The notes under the pieces are model-generated. The model searched no databases. It saw only the letters and a program-made list of their open reading frames with translations, and was not told the DNA's origin. DNA of 64,000 nt from Prostheceraeus crozeri (Eukaryota; Platyhelminthes; Polycladida; Euryleptidae). Below, in pieces: positions 50,685 to 61,975 of this stretch. The DNA lies in assembly GCA_907163375.1 (NCBI GenBank), contig CAJQUW010006815.1, positions 62,001-126,000 on the forward strand, written 5' to 3'. The position numbers were made by a program, and so were the translations under genes. The first letter of the stretch is position 1. Every line of letters begins with the position of its first letter.

Positions 50685-51390
50685 TTTTAAAGAAATATTT
50701 TTAACGGCGAAGCCCTGGAAGACATCTCAGATGTCCCGCAAGTCACATGATATATTTTAAAAACCTGAAAAACGTCTAAACTCATGAATTTAATCATTTT
50801 TAAAAATACTAACTTTTATGATTTTCAGTGTCCTAGAACGGTCATGATTTTCAAGGTAAAAATTGTAATTCACAAATTTGAGATTCTTAACTTTTATAAT
50901 TTTTGGTGTCCTAGAACGGTCATGATTTTCAAGGTAAAAATTGTAATTCTCAAATTTGAGATACTCAACTTTTATAATTTTTAGTGTCCTAGAACGGTCA
51001 TGATTTTCAAGGTAAAAATTGTAATTCACAAATTTGAGATTCTTAACTTTTCTGATTTTTCGGTGTCCTGGAACGGTCATGATTTTCAAGGTAAAAATTG
51101 TAATTCTCAAATTTGAGATTTTGAAAAATTTGAAAATTGGGTACTTTTAAAAACGACATAAATTCATGAATTTAGACCCTTTTTCAGGTTTTTAAGACCT
51201 AAATTCATGAATTTATGTCGTTTTTAAAAGTACCATTTTTGAAAAAAATGGTACTTTTTGAATGAACAAATTCATGAATTTAGGTCTTAAAAACCTGAAA
51301 AAGGGTCTAAATTCATGAATTTATGTCGTTTTTAAAGATACTATTTTTTTTGATTTTATGGTGTCCTGGAACGGTCTTCTTCCCATTACT
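50490..51390. repeat. Right terminal inverted repeat
   Basis: Inverse counterpart of 30930-31830: hairpin-rich outer end (about 51140-51345), ~84-bp tandem array (50800-51110), hairpin repeat (50705-50739) and the start of the membrane-protein gene. It ends ...CCCATTACT at 51390, next to the GTCACC duplication. Confidence 0.87.
50705..50739. repeat. GC-rich hairpin repeat in right TIR (twin at 31588-31622)
   Basis: CGGCGAAGCCCTGGAAGACA and then TCTCAGATGTCCCGC, upstream of the membrane-protein ATG in both TIRs. It shares GAAGCCCTGGAAGACATCTC with the copies at 35654 and 38136. Confidence 0.85.
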
Positions 51391-51825
51391 GTCACCAGTT
51401 AATATTATTTTTCCTGTTTTCTTAATGCTTTTTAAAGCTTCTGATACACTCTCATTGAATGGTCCTATATCTAGTGATGGGCTCCTATATACGCAGATTA
51501 TACAATTCTTATCTGAAGTTTGGGAATTGTAATACAGCCATAAGTCATCACAATTCTTTAATTTGTTAAATTCTATGCTCGTTACTTCCATAGTTGATGT
51601 GTTCACATAAACGGCGACTCCACCGCTCCTATTAGTAGAGGAAAAAAGGTAATGGAATTTATATCCTGGTAGTATGTTATTGAACATTTCAATGTTGCAA
51701 TGCCAAATTTCAGACAATACTATTATATCTATTTTTGTCTCTATGTCTGATAGTAAGATCACAAGTTCTCGATAATTTCGATTTAGGGATCGAATGTTCA
51801 TATGGATAATTTTTACAGGTAACAA
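51391..51825 (-). CDS. LINE ORF2, 5' portion: AP-endonuclease domain
   Basis: 145 codons from ATG 51825: HMNIRSLNRNYRELVILL, an IDIIVLSEIW block, RSGGVAVYV and KIILTGD. These are the N-terminal motifs of the apurinic-like endonuclease of CR1/Jockey LINEs. The frame passes across the insertion to TGDFNLNYNKL at 30929. The stretch that appears to continue beyond 51391 on the minus strand is element sequence. Confidence 0.9.
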
Positions 51826-51980
51826 TTCATGTTTTTTAAGAAGACCACTGAATTCATCTATAAATTATTTGAGTAATTGGTGGCAAGCTTTTGCATATTG
51901 GTGTTGCTTTGGTTGCTAATTATTGTTCGGAAAAAATACTACGAGTATTATTAGTTCTTACACAAGTAATCTAGACATTT

Positions 51981-52705
51981 TTAGCACGCATCACAAAGAT
52001 CTAATGTTGTACGATCTTTGACACGTATGTGCCGTGAGTTTTCATCTTTCCTCAAGAACACATTACCGTTTTTTGTCCATACGAATTTGTAGTTGATTTT
52101 TATGGCAAATTCCTTAGTGTCTCTGAACAGTCGGTATCGACTCTCCGTAAGGTTTTCTTTCACGAACAGGTTTCTTTTCACGAACAATTTTTTGTGAGAT
52201 AAAACGGCTCTCTTCAGGGCCTCTCTCCTGAGGGTACCGATGAAAGTTACTTTTCCGTGTGTGTTTCTTTCAGGGATCACTCTCACTCTCTCGATATCAC
52301 TGTCTTGTAACACTTCTCCCCCATCAGCGCAGTGTTGACCGTGCGCTGCAGTTGCTTTTTAATGTCCCCGGTCGGTTGCTCGCAGTTGCTCAAAACGATG
52401 TCCCTCCTCCTCTCCGCTTGCTCCATCTCGTCGATGCGTCCATTCAGGTAGCTCACTTCGCCGCTCAGATACTTTATGTCATCATTTAACTTATGGTTGT
52501 CTTCCTCCAGTCTTCTCCTTGCCTCTTTCTCCCGGTCGAGCTCGCCCTTCATTTCAAATATTTCATGTTGTAAGACTTCTAACTGTTTCTCGAATCCATC
52601 CTTGATCATTTTGGTGACGTTTTCCATGAACTCCTTCATGCTCCTCATCATGTCTTCATTGGAGTCGGTGTTGCTGTTCTTCTTGGTCATATTGGTCGTG
52701 TGCAC
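51981..52705 (-). CDS. LINE ORF1 (coiled coil plus C-terminal domain), one frameshift
   Basis: ATG 52705 begins ~125 residues rich in Glu/Lys heptads (coiled coil, 15-110), with the frame closing at 52283. A second frame, from about 52313 to 51981, carries GKVTFIGTLRREAL, LFVKENLTESRYRLF and YKFVWTKNGNVFLR, the RNA-binding C-terminal domain common in LINE ORF1 proteins. The two overlap at a run of five C (about 52317-52321), where one base explains the break. ORF2 follows 155 bp downstream. Confidence 0.75.
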
Positions 52706-53020
52706 TTTGATGCTTTGCCGTGTCCGCTCTTGTGTGGTCGCTGTGCTCCTTCTCCTTTGCCGCGTTTTCTGTCGTTAATCGATTGTAAGATCCTCCTGGC
52801 CTTCTTAGTTGCTCGCCTCCTTTGCCGCGTCCGCTCTAACTCCTTTGCCGCGCGCGGTTTGTTCCGTCTCTTTCCCTTGCTTCGCCTGTCGCTCGCTTGT
52901 CATTCACCCTGCAGCACTTGTAAGGGCTTCAGCTAGATTCGCTTACACCTTCCTGCACTTTCTCTTTTGCCGCGCTGGCCAAAACGTTGCTGTGCCCACC
53001 GTTGCCCGGCCACGCTAAAC
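52706..53020 (-). promoter_or_regulatory. GC-rich 5' untranslated/promoter region of the LINE
   Basis: Sequence upstream of ORF1 is markedly GC- and CpG-rich (repeated TTTGCCGCG words) and ends abruptly near 53020 where AT-rich DNA resumes. This fits the internal promoter region of a near full-length LINE. Confidence 0.5.
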
Positions 53021-53764
53021 GCGATTGCCAAGTTTGGTAATAATCTAACGTGTGTATGTAATTTTGTGGTATGATATTGCATGATACAACAGAAAAAATA
53101 AATATGAACTATCAGAAAATTTGATATAAAATTGGCTTAAGCAAATAAAAACAAACAACATATAGGCCTACCAATATGTATGTTATACGATGCACATTGT
53201 CAACATCTTTGACATCGACAGACATGCGATGATCGATTCCAGTTGGCCCTAAAATACCCTCTGTTTATTATTTGCAATACATATCCATATTGTAGTTTGA
53301 GCCTGGTGAATAGCTCGAAGAGTGTTGTTGACATGGCTGTGCCCTATTAATAGGCAATTCCTCAGTGTAATATTCGAATTCTCACTGAAATTGTTAATGG
53401 TCAAAAATTCTACAGAGGGAGTTGAGTGTCCATCAACACCCCATCAGTCTTCATCTGAATACTTTTCTTCGAAATTGATAGTACTGCATTAAATTGCTGT
53501 ATTACCGCTCTCATCTTTAACAATTTTTTTCAGAGAAGCTGCTGAACGAATTGTCTTGAGATTAATCATACAATATCAGTAAATTATGCTTTACATCATG
53601 TGCCATTTCCAAGGCTTTTTGTCGCATTGCACACCGCATAGCCGACAAAACAGCGATTTCGCCCTATTGCCGTAATGCTTTTTTGCCACGATAAGGACCG
53701 TACTAAAATGGGTTCAAATTTAGGCATCTATTTCTCATCTAGCCCTTTTAAGCAATTAAATATC
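53021..53764. other. Spacer; nothing recognised
   Basis: AT-rich sequence upstream of the LINE. No ORF or repeat boundary is convincing. Confidence 0.4.
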
Positions 53765-53860
53765 TTTGAAAGTGACATGTGCACATTTATGCAGTTTTGA
53801 AGAAATTACAACGGAATTGACTGATCATTTTCCATCTTTATCGGTACTCTGACAATAAAA
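53765..53860. repeat. Fragment of the repeat family seen at 22300 and 23700
   Basis: GTGCACATTTATGCAGTTTT and the following GAAGAAATTACAACGGAATT words match internal parts of the other copies. Confidence 0.55.
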
Positions 53861-53869
53861 TCTTAGAGT

Positions 53870-54116
53870 GGAAAGCTTGTCAAGTATGCTGATGACCTCA
53901 CGCTTATTGAATCCTGTACGAAACATCAGCCGAATCCAGATCATATGTCAATTGTATCATCGTGGTCGCATGTGAAGAAACTATTTTTGAACTCAAGGAA
54001 GTGCAAACAGATGTTTTTTCGTCGCAAAAAGGATGCTCCCACATTTGCTTACACAGATGTTGAGCTTGCTAGCACAATTTCTATTCTTGGTGTAACATTC
54101 ACAGATGACTCACGGC
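53870..54116 (+). pseudogene. LINE reverse transcriptase fragment, upstream part
   Basis: Plus-strand frame with KLVKYADDLTLI (RT motif C, YADD), a LNSRKCKQMFF block and ISILGVTFTDDSR, the region after the RT palm. It is 5'-truncated near 53870 and interrupted at 54117 by a DNA transposon. It continues at 58208. Confidence 0.8.
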
Positions 54117-55089
54117 TCCACGGAACTAACATTCAGAAGAAAAAAATGCGACCCCTTTAGTGAATATATATTCTAGAAGTACTTTACATGTGTAACACGG
54201 CTATATCTGTCACTGAAATCATAACCTAGCTTTTCCATAGATATATCGATTTTGAAAAATGTACTACTTACTACTATTATTAGAAAGTAGTCAATCACAA
54301 TTTTCTTTGATATTATGAAATATTGACATTTATTAGTTGATTATTGAGCTAATAATGCAAAAAGCATGCTAAAAGTAGAGAAACAATACAATTATGCATC
54401 AATTCATGGACAATTTCTGAAAAAATAGACTAATCATTTCTATAGATAAGATTATCAAGTATTGATGTTAAGTTCTATACTCACATCATTCTTACTACTT
54501 TCATATTGATTTATTAATTTGAATAAGCTGCATCAGACATATGCCATTTCTCATTTTTGTAATGATATACACTTAACTTGTTTTATGAAAATTTAGTAAA
54601 ACATTTATCGATAGGCCTACCACCGATTCAAAAATTATTGATCTATAATGCTACGATTGTATGTATGATGTACACACAATTATTTGATTCTTTTATGTTT
54701 ATTAAGCTTCAATGTAAATATTTTGTAATTGATAAGATGCCAAATAGTAGCTTAACTAGCATTAATACTTTTAAATGAATATGTACCTTATAGCTAGGTA
54801 CCGTTACCTACTCTCTATCTTGAATTCTTTTGTTTTATACATGCACATTGAATTGAATTGTTATCAAACGAGTTTCACGATAATTATGTTTTATACCATT
54901 TATGCTCTAGTTACAAGATATCATTCTATCATTAACGCTTTAGCTTCATTATTATCATGAGTGGTAAGATTTCTGGCTTGATACCATCTAAATGATAATA
55001 TCATGATTTCTTATAAATTAAAAACAGTTAATGTATTCCAGCGTCATTGTATTAGTAAAAAGTCAACATCTGAAATTGTGATGATGAAT

Positions 55090-57065
55090 TTATTCTTTTA
55101 AATGACGTCCATTGTTCCTGATCACCGTATCAAGAAGATTCCTATCGTGCTTCGAATGCTTTGGATCCACTTTTCCTGATGACTCCTATAGACATAAGAA
55201 GTCTCGATGCACTGATTCTGATGCCTGTTCACTAAAATATCCCAAGGGCAAGTTATGATATTTGTAATGCACAACATGATTGAAAACTACATGAGCTGCA
55301 GTTGTTACACTGATTTTCAGACGCATGTGTGAGTTTTCAAAATCTCGAATTCTTTCCTCGAAATTGCCATAGAGCGTTAAAGAGCCGAAGCATGAAATGC
55401 AAACTTCGTTGAACTTCTTCAGGCAAAATACAAACGGTATTGCGTCATACTCTTCACCGTGTTCCAGAAGGGACTGCAACTAGTCCAATTGTTTCAAGAG
55501 ACGTCGACACATGTTGTCATTAAACTCGCCCGAATGCAGTTGTGGGCGTGTGATTCCCACTATTTCATAGAACTCCATAGAAATGGAATTCGACTTAGAG
55601 GAGAATTTTTCCAACTCACTGAACAATTTGTTCGTCAAACGAAGAATATGTATCTCTGGGGGAGGTACGTGATTAATAAAAATGTCAGAATTATTGCCGT
55701 TGATTAGAGGCTCGTGAACACAGTTCTTGAAATCTTTAGCTGTAACCCTTCTTGAAATTTCACGCTGAGAGTTGAAACGAATAGCAGCTTCTCGAACTGA
55801 ACCCAAAGAGCGTACAGGGTGTCTTTTAGAAGATCGGCTGGAGAATTCGGACTTCGGACATTCACACCACAGGCAGGGATGAGATGAACCGTGTGCCTGT
55901 ATTCCGGAAATTATGTTTCCCAATTTCAAATCAGCAGCGAATATTGTGTATCCAATCTCCAATTTCTCAATATTCAGCAGCTCGAGTATTTGCTTTATGT
56001 TCTGATTCGTCTCCTTTACATCAGGAGCAATAGCTGCGATTATGATCTTTTTCACACTTTTGTCAGAAAACTTGACATCTGCGTTTGCGTCATCTTGAAA
56101 TATACTGAGGCAAAATTTCAAAAAACCGCCACCTCCATCGATTCCAAATTTGATAGAAGTTTCATCGATATCAAAACTTCTTTCGTCGCATACCACTTGT
56201 ACAAGTTGTTCAATATCACAACAGCAGATCACACACTTGGTGACAATTTGAGAACCATCCTCAAACTGCAAGTATGAGAAAGAGAAATAGTCACTGAGTT
56301 TCCGGTCTCTTGCTCGCAAATGGACAATAGTGTTTGCCTCGACAGATGACTTTTCTTCAAGACTTTTCGAATAAATGGCATTACTTTTCTCACCATGGTG
56401 TTGTTCGAGGCCCCAAGCTGAAGTTGTAGAGAATTAATGTCAGAGGAAGAAAAACTCGGTAAATCACACTTCTCCAATAAAGATATTGGTAAATCATTAG
56501 ACCCAGGAGTATTCAAAGAGATATTTCGTGTGTTCATTTGGACGCATTTTTCTCGGACAACCTTACTAGCAATGACTTCCTTGGTGCGACTATCAGTAGA
56601 ATTGCACAATTCAATCATGTTCGAGCGTAAAGTGGATACATTTCACTTATGAGAGATTCCACGGCGTATAATTCCTTTACATGCAGTACAGAGTTTGACA
56701 ACAGATTTCTCAAACCGCGGAAAATCACCAGTGTCATTTAGCGAAGATCGGGGACTTCCTTTGTGACGAACATTTACAGTTTTAGCTTTGGCTCTAGCCG
56801 TTTCATAAATACGACAATCACAAATTGGATGAGGAATGGATCGTAGGACACGAACATGTGGTTGAATCAAGCTGAAGTCGAATACCTCTGGTAAGATGTC
56901 GATAGATTTTGCCCCCGTCGAAATGTTGAGTAGATCTGATCGGCACTTCGCACAAATTGCAGATGGACAACAGTCGTCGTTTGGGTCGTAATTTTCAATG
57001 AAATATGCTCGTATTCGATCAACAACTATCTGTGTGATATTGTAGTTGCCCTTGTCCATGCACAC
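55090..57065 (-). pseudogene. Decayed transposase candidate of unknown superfamily
   Basis: About 650 codons from ATG 57065 to TAA 55090, broken by in-frame stops at about 56643, 55480 and 55186 and one frameshift near 56330. An N-terminal cysteine-rich region (CCPSAICAKCRSDL, then PHPICDCRIYETARAKA) suggests a zinc module. The core has KFGIDGGGGFLKFCLSIFQD and FAADLKLGNIISGIQAHGSS followed by a CLWCECPK knuckle, which could be the first two acids of an RNase-H-like DDE site. A conserved-looking YFSEQASESVHRDF lies near the end. I associate this pattern with unnamed repeat-derived proteins of invertebrates but cannot give a family. Confidence 0.65.
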
Positions 57066-57119
57066 AATGTGTCATTATTATGTAGATTCTGCATTGTTAC
57101 ATAGCAAAATCTACATAAA

Positions 57120-57210
57120 AATGATATTGTCCTAAGCTGTATTTCTATGGAAAAATATTGATATGATAAGTTTTGGGGAAACTATCATGGAAAAGCTTAG
57201 GACAATACAG
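57120..57210. repeat. Inverted repeat inside the transposon
   Basis: TATTGTCCTAAGCT (about 57126) and AGCTTAGGACAATA (about 57196) can pair across ~55 bp, close to the transposase start. Confidence 0.6.
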
Positions 57211-58207
57211 ACTTTCCTTCGATTTTCGGAATGATTCAATGCTCGCACATTATGTCCTGCTGCTGTAGCCATGATGTTGATGACAAGATTTCAAAAATAA
57301 ATGATTGCAACTTCTTAAATCAATCGACAAATTCTTTCGTTGTGAAAAACATCATAGAGCTATGAAATTCAATTCAATTCAAACGTCACTAAATAAACCA
57401 TAGACATCTACTGTACAACATTTTCAGTGATGAACATGGTAATGCTGTTGTTACTTTGATTTTCGACAAGTGTACTACCGTAGATATCAAAGATACATTG
57501 CAATGTTTCATTTTGTATGTAGACTAAATCTACATGTATAGCCTACGTTGCAGTTTTTTGATTAAATCAGTTTTAGGCTACTTCATCATACATGTCAAAC
57601 TGATAAATTCTATCTCAACGACTCTTGACTGATTGGCCTATCAGCTTTTACTAATTACTAATTTTTACAAGATAAGTTAAATGTAAAGCCATCATTTTCT
57701 CAATGGCATAGTAGGCCTAAATGTTTCCAGTATCTAACATCGACCTTGTGACGATTATAAATTTACAAATAAGTATTTATAGAGCTTATTTCATAGTCTT
57801 ACGCGCGTCTGTGCGCGCTACGCTAACCTTCAGCAGTCACGAAATAAAGAATCAATAGCCTACTTGATAATCTTATCTATAGAAATGATTAGTCTATTTT
57901 TTCAGAAATTGTCCATGAGTTGATGCACAATTGTATTGTTTCTCTACTTTTAGCATGCTTTTTGCATTATTAGCTCAATAATCAACTAATAAATGTCAAT
58001 ATTTCATAATATCAAAGAAAATTGTGATTGACTACTTTCTAATTATAGTAGTAAGTGTTCATTTTCCAAGATCGATGTATCTATGGAAAAGCTAGGTTAT
58101 GATTTCAGTGACAGATATAGCCGTGTTACACATGTAAAGTACTTCTAGAATATATATTCACTAAAGGGGTCGCATTTTTTTCTTCTGAATGTTAGTTCCG
58201 TGGAGGC

Positions 58208-58666
58208 GTGGACTTAAAGTGGAACAAGCATTTTGATAACATTTTACTGTCTGCAACTCGTCGTTTGTATGTGATACGCACTCTAAAACCATATGTTTCC
58301 AAAGAAAAGTTGCTAGAAGTATTCCACAGTTGCATCGTCTCACTTTTGATGTATGCAACTCCTTTGTTTTGTGATATGTCAACTGAAATATGTCACAGAA
58401 TCAAGAAATTTCGAAAACGCGCCCATCGTTTAATTTGTAGCCAAGAGTGTAAATGCTCAATCATCCCTGATTTCGATAACATGCATAAAAGTTTGTCGTG
58501 TAAATTTCTTGCAAAGTGTAGATCTCCAGATCATCCTTTACATGAACATGTGCCTCCAAAAATGCCTTGTACTGGACATTTTTGTTTACCTCATTTTTCA
58601 ACGTTTAGACGTCAGAATTCATTTTTTATCTGGTGTTGCATGATTGATAACGCTGCTGAAATCTGA
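58208..58666 (+). pseudogene. LINE reverse transcriptase fragment, downstream part
   Basis: 152 codons: DLKWNKHFDNILLSATRRLY, LKPYVSKEKLLEVFHSCI, LMYATPLF and a Cys/His-rich end, the C-terminal region that follows the RT palm. It reads on from 54116 after the transposon but with a one-base frame change. The 3' untranslated end carries AATAAACG and an ATTACTT-type tail near 58790-58825. Confidence 0.8.
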
Positions 58667-58858
58667 CTTCTCCATTATTGTTGTATATATTTGTCAAAGC
58701 CTGCATGTTACAGAAAGTGATCATTTTATATGTAAGTTCGTGCTGATTTGCTATTTCTGTGTTTGTATATTTGATTTCTATTTACTTTCAATAAACGCAT
58801 TACTTACTTACTTTACTTATGGTAGCATAGTAGAAGGAATAGTTATTTACACAACAAG

Positions 58859-58975
58859 TGCAAAGTATCCAGCTTAATTGCATTTTTTGAGATCAACAAA
58901 CTATGCCCTCGCCCTTCGGGCTCGTGCATAGACATGTTGATCTCAAAAAATGCAATTAAGCTGGATATCTTTGCA
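58859..58975. repeat. Long hairpin (foldback element)
   Basis: Arms of about 42 bp (GTGCAAAGTATCCAGCTTAA ... and its complement) surround a loop that is itself palindromic around CCCTTCGGGC. Only one or two mismatches. Probably a miniature foldback transposon. Confidence 0.75.
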
Positions 58976-58993
58976 CGAGTTCTGTAAGTAACT

Positions 58994-60640
58994 TTATATT
59001 TCACAGTGCTATAATCTCTATGATTATTGCTTCCATAATATAGTTTATGCTTTCCAAAATGTGCACAAATTTCAAAGAGTGCAATAAACAGTCTTTATTG
59101 CACTCCTTCATTGAAATACATTAGCACATAGAAAGTTTTCTCGACTTCTGTAACACCTAAATCTTGTAAAATTTTGATATCTTGTATGAATGGATATTGC
59201 ATACTCGTGCATACTCAATTCACACAAGTGGAAGAGGAAGGAATCGAGAAATGAGAGAGAAATGAAGATGAATTTATATCAGGTTGCATTAAATGAATGA
59301 TGTTTTTGTTTAGGTCATCCCAAAAAATTATTTTCATGTATATTACGGTACACCTGCGTATTCTGCTCATCTTCCCATGTTCCATTTTTCGATATGACTA
59401 ATTAAATGGGCGCAAATATTGTCTCTTTGCAGTGACTTAAATGCTTCATTTTAGGCGGTTCTATTGAGAATATTTTTTCCAAACTTGCTCCATGCCCTTT
59501 AGAAATATAAAACTCACAATGTCATGTACGTTAGTGTTTTCAATGTTTCCATTTTACACTGGTTATTAGCCATAGAAAAAATACAGCATAATTTTATGGC
59601 TTTTTTGAAAAATTGTCACACCCATGTCAATGGGCGAATCACTGAAATTCAACAATACACTTTTGTATGATGCCCTCAATTCTAATATATCCTAGTTTGA
59701 GTGTCGTAGACTGCAAACTCTGTTGGCGACAGTTGAAAAAGGGCCAAAATCCATGTTTTATCTTTGAAGAGCTGCAGTGAAAATCCCATGTTGAAATTGA
59801 TATGAACGGATCGACAGTTTTTTCATTTTTCCCTTAAATTGACTGTCAGAAAATGTTAGACCCACATATTCCTTCATAAGCGTGAATAACTGTGCACAAT
59901 TTGGCGTGATTTTGACCCTCAAAAATCTTTCTTCGCCTCTGCTCGAATTGGTATTGAGATGAAGCGTTAGATCTTCTGATGAGGTCGAGACATTCACTAA
60001 AGCTTTGTATTCCAAGTTTAAGAATTAGAAATTTCTCAAAACTCTTGTCTGCAGGCTCGTCGAAAGGAAAAGTCATTGTTTTTTTCAATAGATGCTTTCT
60101 CAGAGTTGTAGGTGAATTTGAGAAAACTGTACGATGAAAACATGTTAAATTTGCTGAATTTTCAATTGTCATGTGTCCCATGATGATGACGTAAACACTG
60201 TCGCCTACAGACGCTCCCAAACGTAGATTTGGCCGATTTTCAAGGCGAGATTGCGACCAAACTGTTGACATTTCAATATCCAGTATAGAACATACAGGAA
60301 AGCTACCTAGTATCCATCGATGCTCAAAAAATCAGTCACCATTGATTGACGCTGCGACCTGTAGCCTGAACCAACCGATTGGCTTGACTGTTTGTTGATG
60401 ACTAGTTGTTGATGAGATAAATCTGCATGTACAATGGACAGAGAAGCAGGCTATCTGATTTCAAAATTGCTTTGGTTTGATTTTCACATCATGTGAAGGA
60501 TCATGATTATAGATTCTGGTAGTTCTGTGAAATATAAAGACTGTTTATTGCACTCTTTGAAATTTATGCACACTTTGGAAAGCATAAACTATATTATGGA
60601 GGCAATAATCATAGAGATTATAGCACTGTGAAATATAAAT
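58994..60640. mobile_element. 1.65-kb element with ~105-bp inverted repeats
   Basis: 58994-59098 recurs as the inverse complement at 60534-60640 (TATATTTCACAGTGCTATAA ... TGCAATAAACAGTCTTTA) with few differences. The interior has two minus-strand ORFs (59846-60271 and 59758-60015) in different frames and without a recognised domain, possibly remnants of one gene. Confidence 0.6.
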
Positions 60641-61305
60641 GACATTATTTTACAGATCGTCCGTGTCATGACAGCCATGGAGAGGTAATGTTTGTTAAAT
60701 TAGCAACTCGATGACCTGCTAATTGCTTTCGTGCTCAACCTAAAGAGAATCTTCTGAAGCAAGATCATATCATAAGCAACCTGCCACTGGTAGAGGAAAA
60801 TCACATAATCAAAGACAATGATTTCAATTAACTTTGAAAGATGTTTATGGGTCCACATCATTATGCAGATTCATGAAATGAGACATGAATTTAGTGAATC
60901 ATGAAATCATGCCGGTGAAAATTGAATTACAAAACTTGAAATCTCAGCCAAGAAATCACGGATAATATCGCAACTCTTTCATGAAGACTTCCATTATAAT
61001 ACGGAGCATGAAATTCCCTTGATGATCAGCTTGATTTCCGCTCAGTTAGGATGATTACTAGAAAATATTCATTCCTTTTTGATATCCAACTTGCTTTATA
61101 CTACTTACAACGAGGAGTCATCTCGATAGTATAAAAATTTGCAAAATTTTGACTTTTTTGAAACTGCTCAAATAATTTTTTGAACCACGGGAACGTAATC
61201 TCCGCAAAAAATTAAATTTTTTCATATAAAATGTTCAGTGTATACATATACTTGCTGGAGTCGACACTCTACCTATATATCCCTACTCTATGCGTAAAAC
61301 ATTAC
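60641..61305 (-). repeat. Inverted copy of the 22994-23879 repeat family
   Basis: Long stretches match the inverse of 23100-23700, including AAGAAATCACGGATAATATC and the GGAGTCGACACTCTACCTAT end. It abuts the preceding inverted-repeat element. Confidence 0.75.
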
Positions 61306-61529
61306 TTTACTTCCTGAAGTCAAAAATTATTTTCCTCCACCAAAATCATACTTCATGTAATGACGTGGATATTGTTTAGGTGCCTACCCTATTGTTATGA
61401 TATACCGTATTTAAAAAAGAGATGGAGATAGGAGAGAAGTTGGAGGGAGAGCGACTACAAATTGGATGAAGCTGACTTGGATACAGTTATCCACTTTATT
61501 TTTCATTCCGCCACTGCTAGTAAGTATAT

Positions 61530-61940
61530 ATCATGAGTAGAGTAGCAACTCAGCATTTATTAAATCCCCAATGGGTATACAGCTTCGGTTTTATTAAATG
61601 AACTCGAGGTGGACATACGATATTGTTACCAAAAATGTGAGATATGCAAATTTTTGTAGTTTTGACGACATTACCATGGAATAGACTGATCATGATGGCA
61701 ATGCAGCAGGAATGATACTGTTTTACAGATACTCCGGGTCATGACAGCCTGGGAGATGATGTTTGTTAACTAGGAAATTAGTAATAGGCTGCTATTACTT
61801 TCAAGCACTGTCTTTAATTGCGTTATTTATTGCTCTAGAGCAAAATAACACAATCAAAGACAATGATTTCAATTAACTTTAAAATATATAAATGGGTCCA
61901 CATCAATATTCAGATTCAAGAAATGAAACATAAATTTAGT
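61530..61940 (+). repeat. Another copy of the GTAGAGT...TTTATTAAAT repeat family
   Basis: It starts GAGTAGAGTAGCAACTCAGC, then the GATATTGTTACCAAAAATGT block. It lacks the palindrome found at the equivalent point of the copy at 22385 and so serves as its empty site. Confidence 0.65.
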
Positions 61941-61975
61941 TAGGTCGACAAATTTAGCAGCTGTCCACAATTTTT

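Larger units (their letters stand above)
30930..51390. mobile_element. Polinton/Maverick (adintovirus-like) element, 20,461 bp
   Basis: A self-synthesising DNA transposon or endogenised adintovirus-like virus. Evidence: exact 6-bp duplication GTCACC, ends AG...CT, inverted repeats of about 0.9 kb, and the diagnostic gene set of protein-primed DNA polymerase B, retroviral-type integrase, adenain-like protease, A32-like ATPase and jelly-roll capsid proteins. It is visibly more AT-rich than its surroundings. It lies in the endonuclease domain of a LINE ORF2 whose frame is preserved on either side, which suggests a fairly recent insertion. Four rightward genes are frameshifted, so this copy is probably not autonomous unless those are assembly errors. 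Confidence 0.95.
54117..58204. mobile_element. 4.1-kb DNA transposon with ~340-bp TIRs, superfamily unassigned
   Basis: Inverted repeats of about 344 bp (54117-54460 and 57863-58204), starting TCCACGGAACTAACATTCAG, about 95% alike by eye. The candidate target duplication is GGC (54114-54116 and 58205-58207), only 3 bp and therefore weak. It splits a LINE RT. Inside is one decayed gene on the minus strand. TIRs do not begin with the hallmarks of Tc1, hAT, piggyBac or CACTA that I know. Confidence 0.8.

Noticed and set aside
52476..53018. Plus-strand ORFs over the LINE ORF1 and its GC-rich leader
   Set aside because: Antisense shadows of ORF1 and of a CpG-rich promoter region.
54114..58207. 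Transib/RAG-like assignment of the 4.1-kb transposon from a CAC-containing terminus
   Set aside because: A 5-bp duplication consistent with CAC-starting ends is not present (GGCTC versus GAGGC), and the core motifs do not match what I know of RAG1/Transib.
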